From Alphaproteobacteria bacterium (lineage in GTDB: Bacteria; Pseudomonadota; Alphaproteobacteria; Elsterales; Elsteraceae): a DNA stretch of 42,767 nucleotides. The notes under the pieces are model-generated. The model did no database searches. It was not told where the DNA came from and saw nothing but the letters and a program-made list of their open reading frames with translations. The DNA lies in NCBI GenBank assembly GCA_013298565.1, contig JAAFIC010000018.1, forward strand, positions 1 through 42,767, read 5' to 3'. Position 1 is the stretch's first letter. Each line of letters begins with the position of its first letter. This document shows, piece by piece, positions 33,033 to 41,811 of this stretch. Made by a program: the position numbers and the translations under genes.

Positions 33033-34013
33033 TCATTCTCCCATGATTGCAGGGCGTGCTGGATCCACCACTCTCGCCAGCCCCCCAAAGCTCCACACCC
33101 ACGCCTGCACTTCCCGCTCGCTTGTCGTTCTGAGGCGCAGAAGGAGGGAGCCGTCGGCGCGGTCGCTGATGTGTTGGTCGTCGCTCCAGGTGCGGTCGCG
33201 CACATAGTCGGCGGCGTCGGCATCAACTTCGATGAAAACGTCTTTAGGCTCGTGCCAGTACAGGCCGAACGTGCGGGCGTCGGTATCGGCGGCGTCGAAG
33301 GTGAAGAACTCGTGCAGCGGCGTTACTGTGCGGATGCGGTGGAGGAGGAAGGTGGAGGGGCGTTCGGCCAAGACCGAGCCATCTTCCAGCCGATAGCCTT
33401 GCACATACAGCGCACCGTTGAGCGCTATGATGACGCCGGGGGCAAAACGGTATTGCCGCTCCTCCTTACGGCCAAGGGCGCGATAGAGGAGGGTGCAGAT
33501 TTCCTTTTTCTCGATAGCGGTTCGCAGCACCTGTAAATTCGGCAGGTGCGGGGTGTAGTCGATTGTGCCTTTGGTGCGGAAGCCGATGGACTTGTGGGGT
33601 AGTTGCGCGGTGCCGTTAAGGCTGGTCGCTAACTCGCGCAGCGATCGCCCCAAACGCGCGTGGGTTTCCGGGGGCAGAAACGGTTCGGCGAGATCGCGGC
33701 AGAGCGCGAGGTAGCGCACTTCTTCTAACGACACGCCCAGGGTTTCCGCTGTTGTTGGCATGACCAGCTCGTAATACGTCCTATTTTTATGCTTACCGCG
33801 CTTGAGTTCCGCTGTTCTGCCGATGTGGCGTTCTATCACGTCAATAATATTGCTCGTCGTGGTTTCAGCAAAATTAAAACGTTCGGCAAGATCCTTCTTA
33901 AAATGCCGTCCAGGAGCCAAAACAAGGTATAGATATAGTTGCAGCACCTTATCCCGAGGCCCTGAATCCTTATCTTTTTTAGCGCCGCCGCGCCTGGTTT
34001 CACTGCTGGTCAC
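33033..34013 (-). CDS. WYL-domain transcription regulator
   Basis: The 326-residue protein has an N-terminal winged helix (VLQLYLYLVLAPGRHFKKDLAERFNFAETTTSNIIDVIERHIG) and a central WYL domain (TLLYRALGRKEERQYRFAPGVIIALNGALYVQGYRLEDG, where the WYL core reads LYVQGY), followed by a WCX-type tail. WYL regulators such as BrxR, CapW and PafBC bind nucleic-acid ligands and often repress phage-defence genes. The start is GTG 34013 with a weak AGGTTAGAG site. It heads the operon with the zinc ribbon and two GTPases. It is more GC-rich than the GTPases, hinting at a composite island. Confidence 0.88.
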   Translation of the reverse strand: MTSSETRRGGAKKDKDSGPRDKVLQLYLYLVLAPGRHFKKDLAERFNFAETTTSNIIDVIERHIGRTAELKRGKHKNRTYYELVMPTTAETLGVSLEEVRYLALCRDLAEPFLPPETHARLGRSLRELATSLNGTAQLPHKSIGFRTKGTIDYTPHLPNLQVLRTAIEKKEICTLLYRALGRKEERQYRFAPGVIIALNGALYVQGYRLEDGSVLAERPSTFLLHRIRTVTPLHEFFTFDAADTDARTFGLYWHEPKDVFIEVDADAADYVRDRTWSDDQHISDRADGSLLLRLRTTSEREVQAWVWSFGGLARVVDPARPAIMGE

Positions 34014-34093
34014 AATCTCTAACCTATCGTTGGGCTGCCCTTAAACGCGCACGCTTGAAGGCATGATGCTGATTCGGGTGGGTGTTTACAATA

Positions 34094-34109
34094 GGCTTAA
34101 CGGCTTAAC
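34094..34109. promoter_or_regulatory. Tandem GGCTTAAC repeat upstream of the WYL gene
   Basis: Two exact head-to-tail copies of GGCTTAAC lie 81-96 bases upstream of the WYL start, beside a TTGTAA that could be a -35 box (minus strand, with CATCAT 17 bases on). It is a candidate operator for autoregulation. Confidence 0.4.
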
Positions 34110-34164
34110 GTGTATCCCCAGGCGATCTTTTTGCCGTAGAATACAAGCGTAGGATGAAGCGGTT

Positions 34165-34554
34165 TCAATCCAGAAACCGCGCAATCTCGCGGGCGCGCTG
34201 GGCGGTCATGGTAAGAGCGCATCCTGCGGCACCAATCCGCGCGGCTTGGCCACCGTCGGGGTCGAGATAGAAGCTACAGTTCGCAGTACGGTATTGTAGC
34301 CACAGCCGTTGCGCCGCGCGCAGGCTTTTTTGGCGATTAGGGGTAAGTTGCCCCAGCACAGCTTGGTAGTTGCGGTTGAGCAGCTTATCCCACCGCCCCT
34401 CTTCCTCCGTCATGCAGTCGATCATGGGGAAGGTTGCACCTTCGGACTTGTCCATACAGCGACCATAGGCAGCGCTGTAGGCTGGCTCTTCAGCTAAGGC
34501 CGGGAGGGCGAGGGCCAAGAGGGCGAGAACAGGGAAGGCGAGCGCGCGGCGCAT
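34165..34554 (-). CDS. LprI-like (DUF1311) exported protein
   Basis: The 129-residue protein has a signal peptide (MRRALAFPVLALLALALPALA) and a DUF1311 core: CMDKSEG, IDCMTEEEGRWDKLLNRNYQAVLGQLTPNRQKSLRAAQRLWLQYRTANC and a closing GCALTMTAQRAREIARFL. Four cysteines suggest two periplasmic disulfides. Mycobacterial LprI inhibits lysozyme; most DUF1311 proteins are untested. It may be co-transcribed with the DUF805 gene 43 bases upstream. Confidence 0.85.
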   Translation of the reverse strand: MRRALAFPVLALLALALPALAEEPAYSAAYGRCMDKSEGATFPMIDCMTEEEGRWDKLLNRNYQAVLGQLTPNRQKSLRAAQRLWLQYRTANCSFYLDPDGGQAARIGAAGCALTMTAQRAREIARFLD

Positions 34555-34596
34555 TGGTAATTCTCCGAGGGATAGAGGGGCTAGGATGGCTGCGCG

Positions 34597-34971
34597 TCAG
34601 TCGCCAAAGCGGTTCGTGCCGTCGGTGCCGCGCTGACAGAAAAAGACGATCAAGGCAATTACACCGACAAGGGGCACAAGAATCAGCAGCATCCACCAGC
34701 CAGAGCGGTCGGTATCATGTAATCGGCGCACGCCGACAGTGAGGCTGGGGAAGAAAAGAGCCAGGGTTATGAGGGAAGTGAAAAAACTGGGAGCCATTCC
34801 ACTATTATTGGTGGCTGAATATTCCACCATCATCGAAAAATCGAGCAGAGTTGCGACCAGGATTAGGATCATAGAAAACAAATAAGCGTACCAGTACTCA
34901 GGCCGATTGGCACGGCCTGTGAAGGTGACGTATTTCCGAAAATAGCTGTTTACGGCTTGACCAAAATTCAT
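34597..34971 (-). CDS. DUF805 membrane protein
   Basis: The 124-residue product has the DUF805 signature: VTFTGRANRPEYWYAYLFS before helix 1, the PSLTVGVRRLHDTDRSGWWMLL motif before the last helices, and a short tail GTDGTNRFGD. Three to four membrane segments are predicted. ATG 34971 (MNFGQAVNSYFRKY) fits the family start; the upstream frame to 35028 does not. The function of the family is unknown. Confidence 0.92.
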   Translation of the reverse strand: MNFGQAVNSYFRKYVTFTGRANRPEYWYAYLFSMILILVATLLDFSMMVEYSATNNSGMAPSFFTSLITLALFFPSLTVGVRRLHDTDRSGWWMLLILVPLVGVIALIVFFCQRGTDGTNRFGD

Positions 34972-34979
34972 CGTGATAA

Positions 34980-35107
34980 CCCCGGCATTGGCGAAAAAAA
35001 ACGCCGGGGCGCGGTGTTGGGCGTTCAAACCCCGCTATCGCGCCCTCTCGGCGACCGCAGGATTAGCACGACACCTCACCGAATTTCGGCGAGGGTTCGA
35101 TTTTTTT
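34980..35107 (+). ncRNA. Possible small RNA ending at an orphan rightward terminator
   Basis: CCTCACCGAA (35074-35083) pairs with TTCGGCGAGG (35085-35094, one mismatch), followed by GTTCGA and seven T (35101-35107). This is a good rightward terminator, but both neighbouring genes read leftward. A GC-rich hairpin CCCCGGC-N16-GCCGGGG at 34980-35009 lies upstream, so the pair could be a small RNA. No clear promoter is seen. Confidence 0.35.
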
Positions 35108-35121
35108 AGGGTCGATCTGTC

Positions 35122-35142
35122 GAAAAATAGGCGGGAGGCCTA
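35122..35142 (-). terminator. Small terminator at the end of the catabolic operon
   Basis: TAGGC and GCCTA arms (35138-35142 and 35128-35132) enclose five bases, and on the minus strand the stem runs into ATTTTTC. The first arm includes the RraA-like gene's stop codon. The 5-base stem is short, so the call is moderate. Confidence 0.45.
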
Positions 35143-35832
35143 CGCCTTCAGCATCCGTCCCCACGCCTCTTTCAGGATTTCCACGGTAAAACCGGGGGCG
35201 CGGGCCACGTCGAGGATGATTTTTTCCTTGGCGATGACGGTATCAATCGCGCTGTTCAGCCCGGCCAAAGCGCTCTCGGGGATAAGCGTTGCCCCGTGCC
35301 GGTCGGCATGGACGAGATCGCCTGGGGCAATATGCAGGCCGAGAATTGTGACCGGCACATCAAGATCAGTGACATGAACAAAGGCATGGCTGGGGCCGAT
35401 TGCGCCTGCGATTACCTGATAGCCGGGGTCCAACTGCCCCAAATCGCGCAAAAGCCCATTGGTGAGAGTACCGCCGAGGCCCAAACCCTTATGTACCGCT
35501 ACGTGCAACTCGCCCCAAAACGCGCCCACGCAGTGCGGCCAGTCGGTATCTTCGATGACGACGAGGGAGGGGTTAGGGCCGCTCGCCACATAGTCGTAAT
35601 AGGCCATCCGGCGCGCCTGCACGGTTTCCAGTGGCTCGGTGGGCGGGGAGCCAGCGCGAATTTTAACGCAGCGGGCATAGCCAACCATCGAGGGTAAACC
35701 GGGGTCGGCGGCCACAACCGGAAACCGCGTGAACCCCGTCGCCCGTCGCCCGCCCAGCAGCAGTTCCAACGCATTGCACACGGTGGGCGTATCGGTCGCA
35801 CGCAGGCGGGCCAGCAGGTCAGGCGGGATCAT
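35140..35832 (-). CDS. RraA/HMG-aldolase family protein
   Basis: The 230-residue product has the RraA-family core: LRATDTPTVCNALELLLGG near the start, the active-site segment GGTLTNGLLRDLGQL and the phosphate/metal segment APGDLVHADRHGATLIP. Family enzymes cleave 4-hydroxy-2-oxoacid intermediates; true RraA inhibits RNase E. The usual aspartate of the DGxxRD motif reads Asn here (TNGLLRD). In a catabolic operon an aldolase role is more likely. ATG 35832 is set by TAGGAGAGC upstream; the GTG at 35835 is too close to it. It overlaps the hydrolase gene by 14 bases. Confidence 0.85.
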   Translation of the reverse strand: MIPPDLLARLRATDTPTVCNALELLLGGRRATGFTRFPVVAADPGLPSMVGYARCVKIRAGSPPTEPLETVQARRMAYYDYVASGPNPSLVVIEDTDWPHCVGAFWGELHVAVHKGLGLGGTLTNGLLRDLGQLDPGYQVIAGAIGPSHAFVHVTDLDVPVTILGLHIAPGDLVHADRHGATLIPESALAGLNSAIDTVIAKEKIILDVARAPGFTVEILKEAWGRMLKA

Positions 35833-36565
35833 CACGCTCTCCTAAAGTGGGGGCTATGGGTTGGGCGAGCCAGGCTATCAGCGCCTCGGTTACGGCGTCC
35901 GGCGCTTCCAGGGTTGGCAGATGCCCTGCACCGAGGATCACGCGCAGGGTCGCTTGCGGTAGCAGTTGCGCCATATCGGTGTGGCGGCTGATGGGGCAGA
36001 GTTGATCTTCCGAACCGCAGAGCAGTAGCGCTGGCCCTACGAAGGCAGTCAGGGTTTCGGTTTGATCGGGCCGGTCGCGCAGCGCTAAGGATTGGCGGCG
36101 GAACACATCATGCCCCAGGCTTTCGGCCATTCGCACGGTTAAATCGGTATCGGCGACGGAGAGGGGGCGGCTCTTGGCCCCATAAAGCGGCACGAGCTTG
36201 GTGTGGGCATAGGCCGCTATGCCGCAGTCCCGCGCTTCATCAATCTGCGGTTTCCGCAGTGCCTGCCGCTCGGGGGTTTCGGCGCGGTGGTTGGTGGCGA
36301 TCAGGGCTAGCCGCTGAACGCGGTGGGGCGCTTGCCGCAGCATCTCCATCGCCACAATCCCGCCCATCGAGTGCCCCGCGATGGAAAAATGCGGCCAGGG
36401 CAAGGTTTTAAGCAAGCGTTCGGCGAGCGCTTCTACGGTCTCATCCTGAGTAAGATCACCGACGTGGCAGTCGGCCACTCGGTCTAGCGACCCACGCTGC
36501 GGTGCCCAAAGATCCGCCGTGCAGAGTTGGCCGGGCAGCAGCAGCAGCGGTTCGCGCCCGCTCAT
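35819..36565 (-). CDS. Alpha/beta hydrolase
   Basis: The 248-residue enzyme has the nucleophile elbow GHSMGG (in IAGHSMGGIVAMEML), the acid in LLLCGSEDQLCP and the histidine in LGAGHLPTLEAPD, so the Ser-Asp-His triad is complete. It may hydrolyse an ester, lactone or C-C bond in the pathway; the substrate is unknown. The start at 36565 overlaps the cupin stop (ATGA). Confidence 0.9.
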   Translation of the reverse strand: MSGREPLLLLPGQLCTADLWAPQRGSLDRVADCHVGDLTQDETVEALAERLLKTLPWPHFSIAGHSMGGIVAMEMLRQAPHRVQRLALIATNHRAETPERQALRKPQIDEARDCGIAAYAHTKLVPLYGAKSRPLSVADTDLTVRMAESLGHDVFRRQSLALRDRPDQTETLTAFVGPALLLCGSEDQLCPISRHTDMAQLLPQATLRVILGAGHLPTLEAPDAVTEALIAWLAQPIAPTLGERDDPA

Positions 36566-37602
36566 CCTGCAACCCGCTCTAGCGCTGCTGGGGCCTCGCC
36601 GCCGCGCACCACGAACACTTGCGTGGCCTCGGTCGGTGAGGCAAAGCGCCGGGTAAGCCCGATGGGCAGGGTTAGGGTGTCGCCCGGCCCCAGCGTTAGC
36701 GTGCCTTCGGGCCACGCCACCTCAAGGCTTCCCGATTGGACGAACAGCACTTCGGCTTCTGCCCGGCGATGCCACGGGGTTGCGCTGGTAGGGCTAAAGT
36801 CGAGCCGTCTTAGCGTGAAGCCGTGATGCCACCAGCCGATAATCGGCCCCGGCGCAAACCCATCGCCGCTCGCCTGCGGGCCAATCACGCCGCTTTCGCG
36901 CACGCCATTGCCGGTAAGGGCCGAGGCCGGGTTCGGTTGAACCACAGTCGCCGGAAGATAGCATTCCAGGAGCCGTACGCGCGGTGGCGTGGGCAAGGCC
37001 GCGATCTCTGCCGGGCCTGGCGGGGTTTCCAGGTCGGCATCGGGCGGCGGCGGGGTGCCTTGCGTGGTGTCGAACAATAGGCCGGATTTGAGCAGTTTCA
37101 GCCCGTAACGCTCGGCCATATGGAATACTTCTGGCGCCCAGCGCACGCGGCCTGGATCATCCCCCCCCAGCACGACCCACAGAAATCCGGTGCCCGCATC
37201 AACCTTCTCGAAGCCGCGAAACATGCGGGTTGGCACCGACACCACGTCGCCGGGGCCGATGTCTAACGTGCCATCCTCGCGGTTGGGGCCGAAAATCAGC
37301 CGCCAATGCCCGGTGTGAACAACGAAAACCTCTGCCGTTTCGTGGCTGTGTTGGGAGTTGATGCAGTTTTCCGGCTGCCGCGCGCCGCCGATGTTAAAGC
37401 CGTGCGCCTCGCGGATATGCACGAATTGATCGGGGTTTTCCGCCACGCCCGGCCCGATGATGGTGAAATTCTCCTTGGCGTCGGACCCCGGCGTGCGGGT
37501 ATCGACGAAGGCATTCCGGCAGGGTACGAGATCGCCATAGCGCACCAAGCGCTGCGCCATCGCGGCGGGCGAGAGGGCGGGGGACTCAAGATCGCGCAGC
37601 AT
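36562..37602 (-). CDS. Bicupin protein, gentisate dioxygenase-like
   Basis: The 346-residue protein has two cupin barrels: the first around QHSHETAEVFVVHTGHWRLIFG, the second around PWHRRAEAEVLFVQSGSLEVAW. Each has the first cupin motif (His, His/Arg, Glu), but the final His of motif 2 is missing in both: PTRMFRGF and PIGLTRRF. Bicupins such as gentisate dioxygenase use one iron site; here binding may be altered. ATG 37602 follows AAGGAAATACC. It lies ten bases after a SnoaL-like gene. Confidence 0.82.
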   Translation of the reverse strand: MLRDLESPALSPAAMAQRLVRYGDLVPCRNAFVDTRTPGSDAKENFTIIGPGVAENPDQFVHIREAHGFNIGGARQPENCINSQHSHETAEVFVVHTGHWRLIFGPNREDGTLDIGPGDVVSVPTRMFRGFEKVDAGTGFLWVVLGGDDPGRVRWAPEVFHMAERYGLKLLKSGLLFDTTQGTPPPPDADLETPPGPAEIAALPTPPRVRLLECYLPATVVQPNPASALTGNGVRESGVIGPQASGDGFAPGPIIGWWHHGFTLRRLDFSPTSATPWHRRAEAEVLFVQSGSLEVAWPEGTLTLGPGDTLTLPIGLTRRFASPTEATQVFVVRGGEAPAALERVAG

Positions 37603-37612
37603 AGGTATTTCC

Positions 37613-38611
37613 TTAACCCGCGCCATAAGGCGCTAGAATTTGAGCATAAACCGAAAGCTCATCAATCAGCGTCCAGTCGCGGCGCACGCGCCCATCAATC
37701 ACCTCCCAGTGCGTGAGGCCGAGCAGCACGATGGGGCGTTGGCTCGCGGGGCCGAAGCGCCCGCCATTGCTATGGGTTGCATGGTAAGACCAGCGCAACG
37801 CCACCCGCTGCGGCTGACCGGGATCGTTCCGGCAGATCACATGATGCAGGCGCAAGCGCCCGCGCGGTAGGGCCGCGAGCCAGCCGAACCAACCGGCTTC
37901 TATGGCCCGATAGCCGATCCACTCTTCCCCGCCCGGCGCATACACGCTGGCGGCGCGGTCGTAGAGGCGGGCGATTTGGCTAAAATCGGCCTCTTGCCAG
38001 AAGTGAGTGAGCGCTTCCAACAGGGGCGCGAGCGGTGCGGTAGCGCCGAACTGGATAGGTTCGCCCGGCTCGGTCCAACGCGCAATGAGCGCCTCGGGGC
38101 CGGGCGCGCCGCCATCGGGGCCGGGGCGGAGGAAGCTGAGGGCAAGGCTCGGTAAATCAAGCCCCAAGTGCCGCGCGATTGCGCCTTGGTCGCGCACTAA
38201 CCATTCTTCGACGATGCGGTTATCCCGGCAGAGACAATCGGCAATCGTACGAACCTGCACACGCCGCCCGGTCGGCGGGCCGAAGCTGCCGGGGCCGAGA
38301 TGCGTCATCGGCGAGAAAATTCGGTGCGAGGAGTAAAACCCCGGCGAGCGGTCGCTAAGGATAATATCCTCTGCCAACAGCTCCCGATCTGGGAAGGCGG
38401 CCAGGGTTGCCGCCGTGCCGGTGATGACCGTATCAACGTCGCGGGTTTCCGACAGCGGCGTGCGAACTGGGCAGTCGCCAGCATACCAATCGCGGATGAG
38501 CGGCAGAGCGCGCCCCTCCCAGATGCGTTGGGTTATGTCGAGAATATAATGGGCAGGGTCGCGGAAGGCCGGGTCGAACCCTTGCATCATATCGGTCGCG
38601 TTCGTCATCAT
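37613..38611 (-). CDS. SnoaL/NTF2-like protein, two domains
   Basis: The 332-residue protein consists of two NTF2-fold halves: one with WEGRALPLIRDWYAGDCPVRTPLSE, then RTIADCLCRDNRIVEEWLVRDQGAIARHLG; the second with LTHFWQEADFSQIARLYDRAASVYAPGG and LGLTHWEVIDGRVRRDWTLIDELSVYAQI. Such folds catalyse isomerisation, cyclisation or dehydration. It overlaps the LacI-type gene by four bases (ATGA). A distant relative lies at the contig's right end in the same operon. Confidence 0.82.
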   Translation of the reverse strand: MMTNATDMMQGFDPAFRDPAHYILDITQRIWEGRALPLIRDWYAGDCPVRTPLSETRDVDTVITGTAATLAAFPDRELLAEDIILSDRSPGFYSSHRIFSPMTHLGPGSFGPPTGRRVQVRTIADCLCRDNRIVEEWLVRDQGAIARHLGLDLPSLALSFLRPGPDGGAPGPEALIARWTEPGEPIQFGATAPLAPLLEALTHFWQEADFSQIARLYDRAASVYAPGGEEWIGYRAIEAGWFGWLAALPRGRLRLHHVICRNDPGQPQRVALRWSYHATHSNGGRFGPASQRPIVLLGLTHWEVIDGRVRRDWTLIDELSVYAQILAPYGAG

Positions 38612-39699
38612 CCTACTGTCTTTCCGGGGGTATCTTGCCACACCCAATGGTCAGCCTCGGCGATAAGCCCTTGGGGCGGGTGGCGGGTGGTTTGGCGCAC
38701 GATCAGGCGGCCAGGAATCACAATAGGGCGGGCCGGAGCGGCAAGGCTTTCCAGTCGCTCCAGAATAAGCGTGACGGCAGCGTTCACCATCGCTCCTACC
38801 GGCTGCGCGAAGGAGGTGAGCCGATAGCTCGGCCAGCGCGTCACGCCCACATCATCGAACCCAACGACGGAGAGATCTTCGGGAACCGAGAGGGCAAATT
38901 CGGTGCGAGCAGCCTCTAAGCAGGCAATCGCCATCAAATCGCTGGCCGCGAAAATCGCATCGGGCCGGGTGGGGCGTCCCAACAGCAACCGGGTTGCGGC
39001 TTGCGCGCTCTGCCAGTCATATTGGCCGGGAACGCGCATCGGTTGCGCCATGCCCAAGGCCGCGAGGCCCGTGCAAAAGCCTGCTTCCCGGTCGCGGTTG
39101 GTGGAGCTTTCGGCGGCTCCGGCGATATAGGCGAAGCGCTGGTGCCCGCCCGCGACCAGAAATTCCGCGATCTGCCGCCCGCCCGCAAAATTATCCCCCG
39201 TGACGCTGGCAGCACCGGGATTGGAGCTAGTCCGGTTGAACATAATCACCGGAATCCCCGCCAACTCGCATTCCTCGGCAATATGGGAAGACAGCGAGAC
39301 GGAGGCGAGCAAGAGCGCATCGACCTGATAGGACAACACTTGCTCTAGCATCGGATCGGCGGCACCGCTTTCATCCGCCGTGAACAGCAGAATCTGATAG
39401 CCGTGGGCTTGCAGCGCGCGGGAGAGGCTTTGCAGCACTTCCGGGTAGAATTGATTGTCGAGGTAGGCCATTGCCACGCCGATAATGCGCGAGCGCTGCG
39501 TAATGAGAGAGCGCGCGATAGCGTTCGGGCGATATCCTAGCGTGCGCGCCGCTTCCAGCACCGCCCGGCGCATCTTGTCGGATACGCTGGTGTTATGGGA
39601 GAACACGCGCGATACCGCCGACTGCGAGACATTGGCAAGGGCGGCCACATCGGTGGATGTCACGCGCCGCTTCGGGGTATCGGGCCGTTTTGCGGTCAT
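38608..39699 (-). CDS. LacI-family transcription regulator
   Basis: The 363-residue repressor has a LacI helix-turn-helix (VTSTDVAALANVSQSAVSRVFSHN), the hinge and a periplasmic-binding-like sugar domain (IIGVAMAYLDNQFYPEVLQSLSRALQAHGYQILLFTAD). It sits inside the operon, with four-base overlaps on both sides. It likely controls these catabolic genes, and its family suggests a sugar-like inducer. No operator can be assigned because the operon's promoter lies beyond the contig edge. Confidence 0.93.
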   Translation of the reverse strand: MTAKRPDTPKRRVTSTDVAALANVSQSAVSRVFSHNTSVSDKMRRAVLEAARTLGYRPNAIARSLITQRSRIIGVAMAYLDNQFYPEVLQSLSRALQAHGYQILLFTADESGAADPMLEQVLSYQVDALLLASVSLSSHIAEECELAGIPVIMFNRTSSNPGAASVTGDNFAGGRQIAEFLVAGGHQRFAYIAGAAESSTNRDREAGFCTGLAALGMAQPMRVPGQYDWQSAQAATRLLLGRPTRPDAIFAASDLMAIACLEAARTEFALSVPEDLSVVGFDDVGVTRWPSYRLTSFAQPVGAMVNAAVTLILERLESLAAPARPIVIPGRLIVRQTTRHPPQGLIAEADHWVWQDTPGKTVG

Positions 39700-40463
39700 T
39701 CCGCCGTCCACCCGCCATCGACCAGCAAGGATGTGCCGGTTATCATTGCGGCGGCGTCCGACGCGAGAAACACGACGGCCCCCATAATATCTTCCAGTTG
39801 GCCAACACGCCCCAGTTTGATTTTGCTCAAAACCGAGGCTTTGAAGACCGGATCATCGAAATAAGGCCGGGTCAGCGGGGTTTCAAAGAAGGTGGGGGCG
39901 ATGCTGTTTACCCGAATGCCGTGCGGGCCGAGTTCGACGGCAAGCGCCTTGGTCATCCCTTCAATTGCGTGTTTCGAGGCGCAATAAAGCGCGCGATTGG
40001 CAGCACCCACATGACCCATTTGAGAAGAAATGCTAATGATTGTGCCGCACGTGCCTTCCGCGAGCATCCGCCCGGTCACGTTTTGAGTGAGACGAAAAGC
40101 GGCTTCGACATTAAGGTCCATCACGGCGCGGTAATCTTCTGCCGTTACCTCAGTTATCGGTTTCGGGCGATTGGTGCCTGCGTTATTGACCAGAATATCA
40201 TAAACCGGGCGCGCGGCGAGGGCGCTTGCCACCGCCGCGCTATCGCCCACGTCGAGCGCTAAACTCTCGGCCTGATTGCCGCGTGCGGTGAGGGCGGCTG
40301 CCGCTTCGGCAATCTCTGTTTCTGTGCGGGCGACCAGGGTTACGAAAGCCCCCGCCTCAGCCAGCGCCGCTGCAATCGCCAACCCAAGCCCCCGCCCTGC
40401 GCCTGTTACGAGCGCACGCTTGCCATCCAAACGGAAGGAGGGGGTTTTGGGTAAGGCAATCAT
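39696..40463 (-). CDS. Short-chain dehydrogenase/reductase
   Basis: The 255-residue classical SDR has the cofactor motif TGAGRGLG, NNAG, the catalytic Ser-Tyr-Lys set in SISSQMG and YCASKHA, and the LVDGGWTAE end typical of the family. It oxidises or reduces an alcohol with NAD(P). ATG 40463 follows AAGGAGACC; the longer frame to 40559 overlaps the HisD-like gene's 3' end. It lies 13 bases after that gene. Confidence 0.94.
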   Translation of the reverse strand: MIALPKTPSFRLDGKRALVTGAGRGLGLAIAAALAEAGAFVTLVARTETEIAEAAAALTARGNQAESLALDVGDSAAVASALAARPVYDILVNNAGTNRPKPITEVTAEDYRAVMDLNVEAAFRLTQNVTGRMLAEGTCGTIISISSQMGHVGAANRALYCASKHAIEGMTKALAVELGPHGIRVNSIAPTFFETPLTRPYFDDPVFKASVLSKIKLGRVGQLEDIMGAVVFLASDAAAMITGTSLLVDGGWTAE

Positions 40464-40476
40464 CAACGGGGTCTCC

Positions 40477-41790
40477 TTACTCAGCCGCCGTGGCATAGGG
40501 AATGTTGCGGCCACCATAACGGCGCACGCGCACATTCGCTTGTTCGGCGTGACCCACAAAGCCTTCGAGCATACACAGACGGGAGCAATATTCGCCGATC
40601 AGCGCGCTGGCGCTATCGGTTAGAACGCGCTGATAGGTGCAGGTTTTCAGGAATTTACCGACCCACAGACCGCCCGTGTAGCGCGCCGCACCGCGTGTTG
40701 GCAGCGTGTGATTGGTGCCGATAACCTTATCGCCATAGGCTACATTGGTGCGCGGCCCTAAGAACAGCGCGCCATAATTGGTCATGTGCGTCAGAAAATA
40801 CTCCGGGTCTGCCGTCATCACCTGAACATGTTCGGAGGCGATTCTGTTGGCTTCCCGTACCATTTCGTCCACTGAATCGCACAAGATCACCTCGCCATAG
40901 TCGCGCCACGCCAGGGCGGCGATATCGGCGGTGGGGAGAATGGTTAAGAGCCGTTCCACTTCCGCCATCGTTTCCCGCGCTAGTTTTTCGGACGTGGTTA
41001 TGAGCACGGCGGGGGAGTTCGGTCCGTGTTCGGCCTGACCCAACAGGTCAGTCGCGCATAATTCCGCATCGCAGGTTTCGTCGGCGATAATCATGGTTTC
41101 GGTGGGGCCAGCGAACAGATCAATCCCGACGCGCCCAAACAACTGCCGTTTCGCTTCGGCAACGAAAGCATTGCCGGGGCCGACGAGCATATCGACGGGG
41201 GCGATGCTCTCGGTGCCAATCGCCATGGCGGCCACGGCCTGCACGCCGCCGAGCACGAGAATTTCATCGGCTCCGCCCATGTGCATTGCCGCCACAATCG
41301 CCGGATGCGGCCCCCCCTTGAACGGCGGGGCTGCCGCCACAACCCGCTTCACGCCAGCGACCTTGGCGGTGACGACACTCATGTGCGCGCTCGCGACCAG
41401 CGGGTATTTTCCGCCCGGCACGTAACAGCCGACGGCATTCATCGGGATATTCTTATGACCCAGCACGACACCGGGGAGGGTTTCCACCTCTATATCTTGA
41501 ATAGAAGCGCGTTGAGCCTTGGCGAAATTCCGCACTTGCTCTTGCGCGAAGGCAATGTCGCTCAAATCGCGCTTGCTGACTTTCGAGAGAGACGCCTCGA
41601 TCTCTTGTTCGCTCAGGTGAAACCGCGCGGGGGACCAATCGTCGAATTTCGCCGAAAGCTCCCGCGCGGCGGCATCGCCGCGCGCTTGAATATCGGCGAT
41701 AATCCCCTCCACCGTCGCCCGAACTTTGGCGTCCGAGTCTGCGCGCTGCTGGGCCGAGGCTTCTGCCCCTGTTTTAAGCCAACGTGCCAT
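40477..41790 (-). CDS. Histidinol dehydrogenase family enzyme, HpsN-like
   Basis: The 437-residue enzyme has the HisD fold: [15 protein letters not shown], the [21 protein letters not shown] segment, SEHVQVMT with the catalytic Glu-His, and [28 protein letters not shown]. Relatives in catabolic operons are often sulfopropanediol 3-dehydrogenase (HpsN) and not histidine-biosynthesis HisD; the GTNHTLPT and TCTYQ forms fit the HpsN type as I remember it. No other his genes or sulfolactate genes are here, so the substrate remains open. Confidence 0.85.
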   Translation of the reverse strand: MARWLKTGAEASAQQRADSDAKVRATVEGIIADIQARGDAAARELSAKFDDWSPARFHLSEQEIEASLSKVSKRDLSDIAFAQEQVRNFAKAQRASIQDIEVETLPGVVLGHKNIPMNAVGCYVPGGKYPLVASAHMSVVTAKVAGVKRVVAAAPPFKGGPHPAIVAAMHMGGADEILVLGGVQAVAAMAIGTESIAPVDMLVGPGNAFVAEAKRQLFGRVGIDLFAGPTETMIIADETCDAELCATDLLGQAEHGPNSPAVLITTSEKLARETMAEVERLLTILPTADIAALAWRDYGEVILCDSVDEMVREANRIASEHVQVMTADPEYFLTHMTNYGALFLGPRTNVAYGDKVIGTNHTLPTRGAARYTGGLWVGKFLKTCTYQRVLTDSASALIGEYCSRLCMLEGFVGHAEQANVRVRRYGGRNIPYATAAE

Positions 41791-41811
41791 ATCTACGCTC
41801 TCCCCCTAAGA

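Noticed and set aside
40477-41790. HisD-like gene as a histidine-biosynthesis gene
   Set aside because: No other his genes are nearby and it sits in a LacI-controlled catabolic operon; the HpsN-like form fits better.
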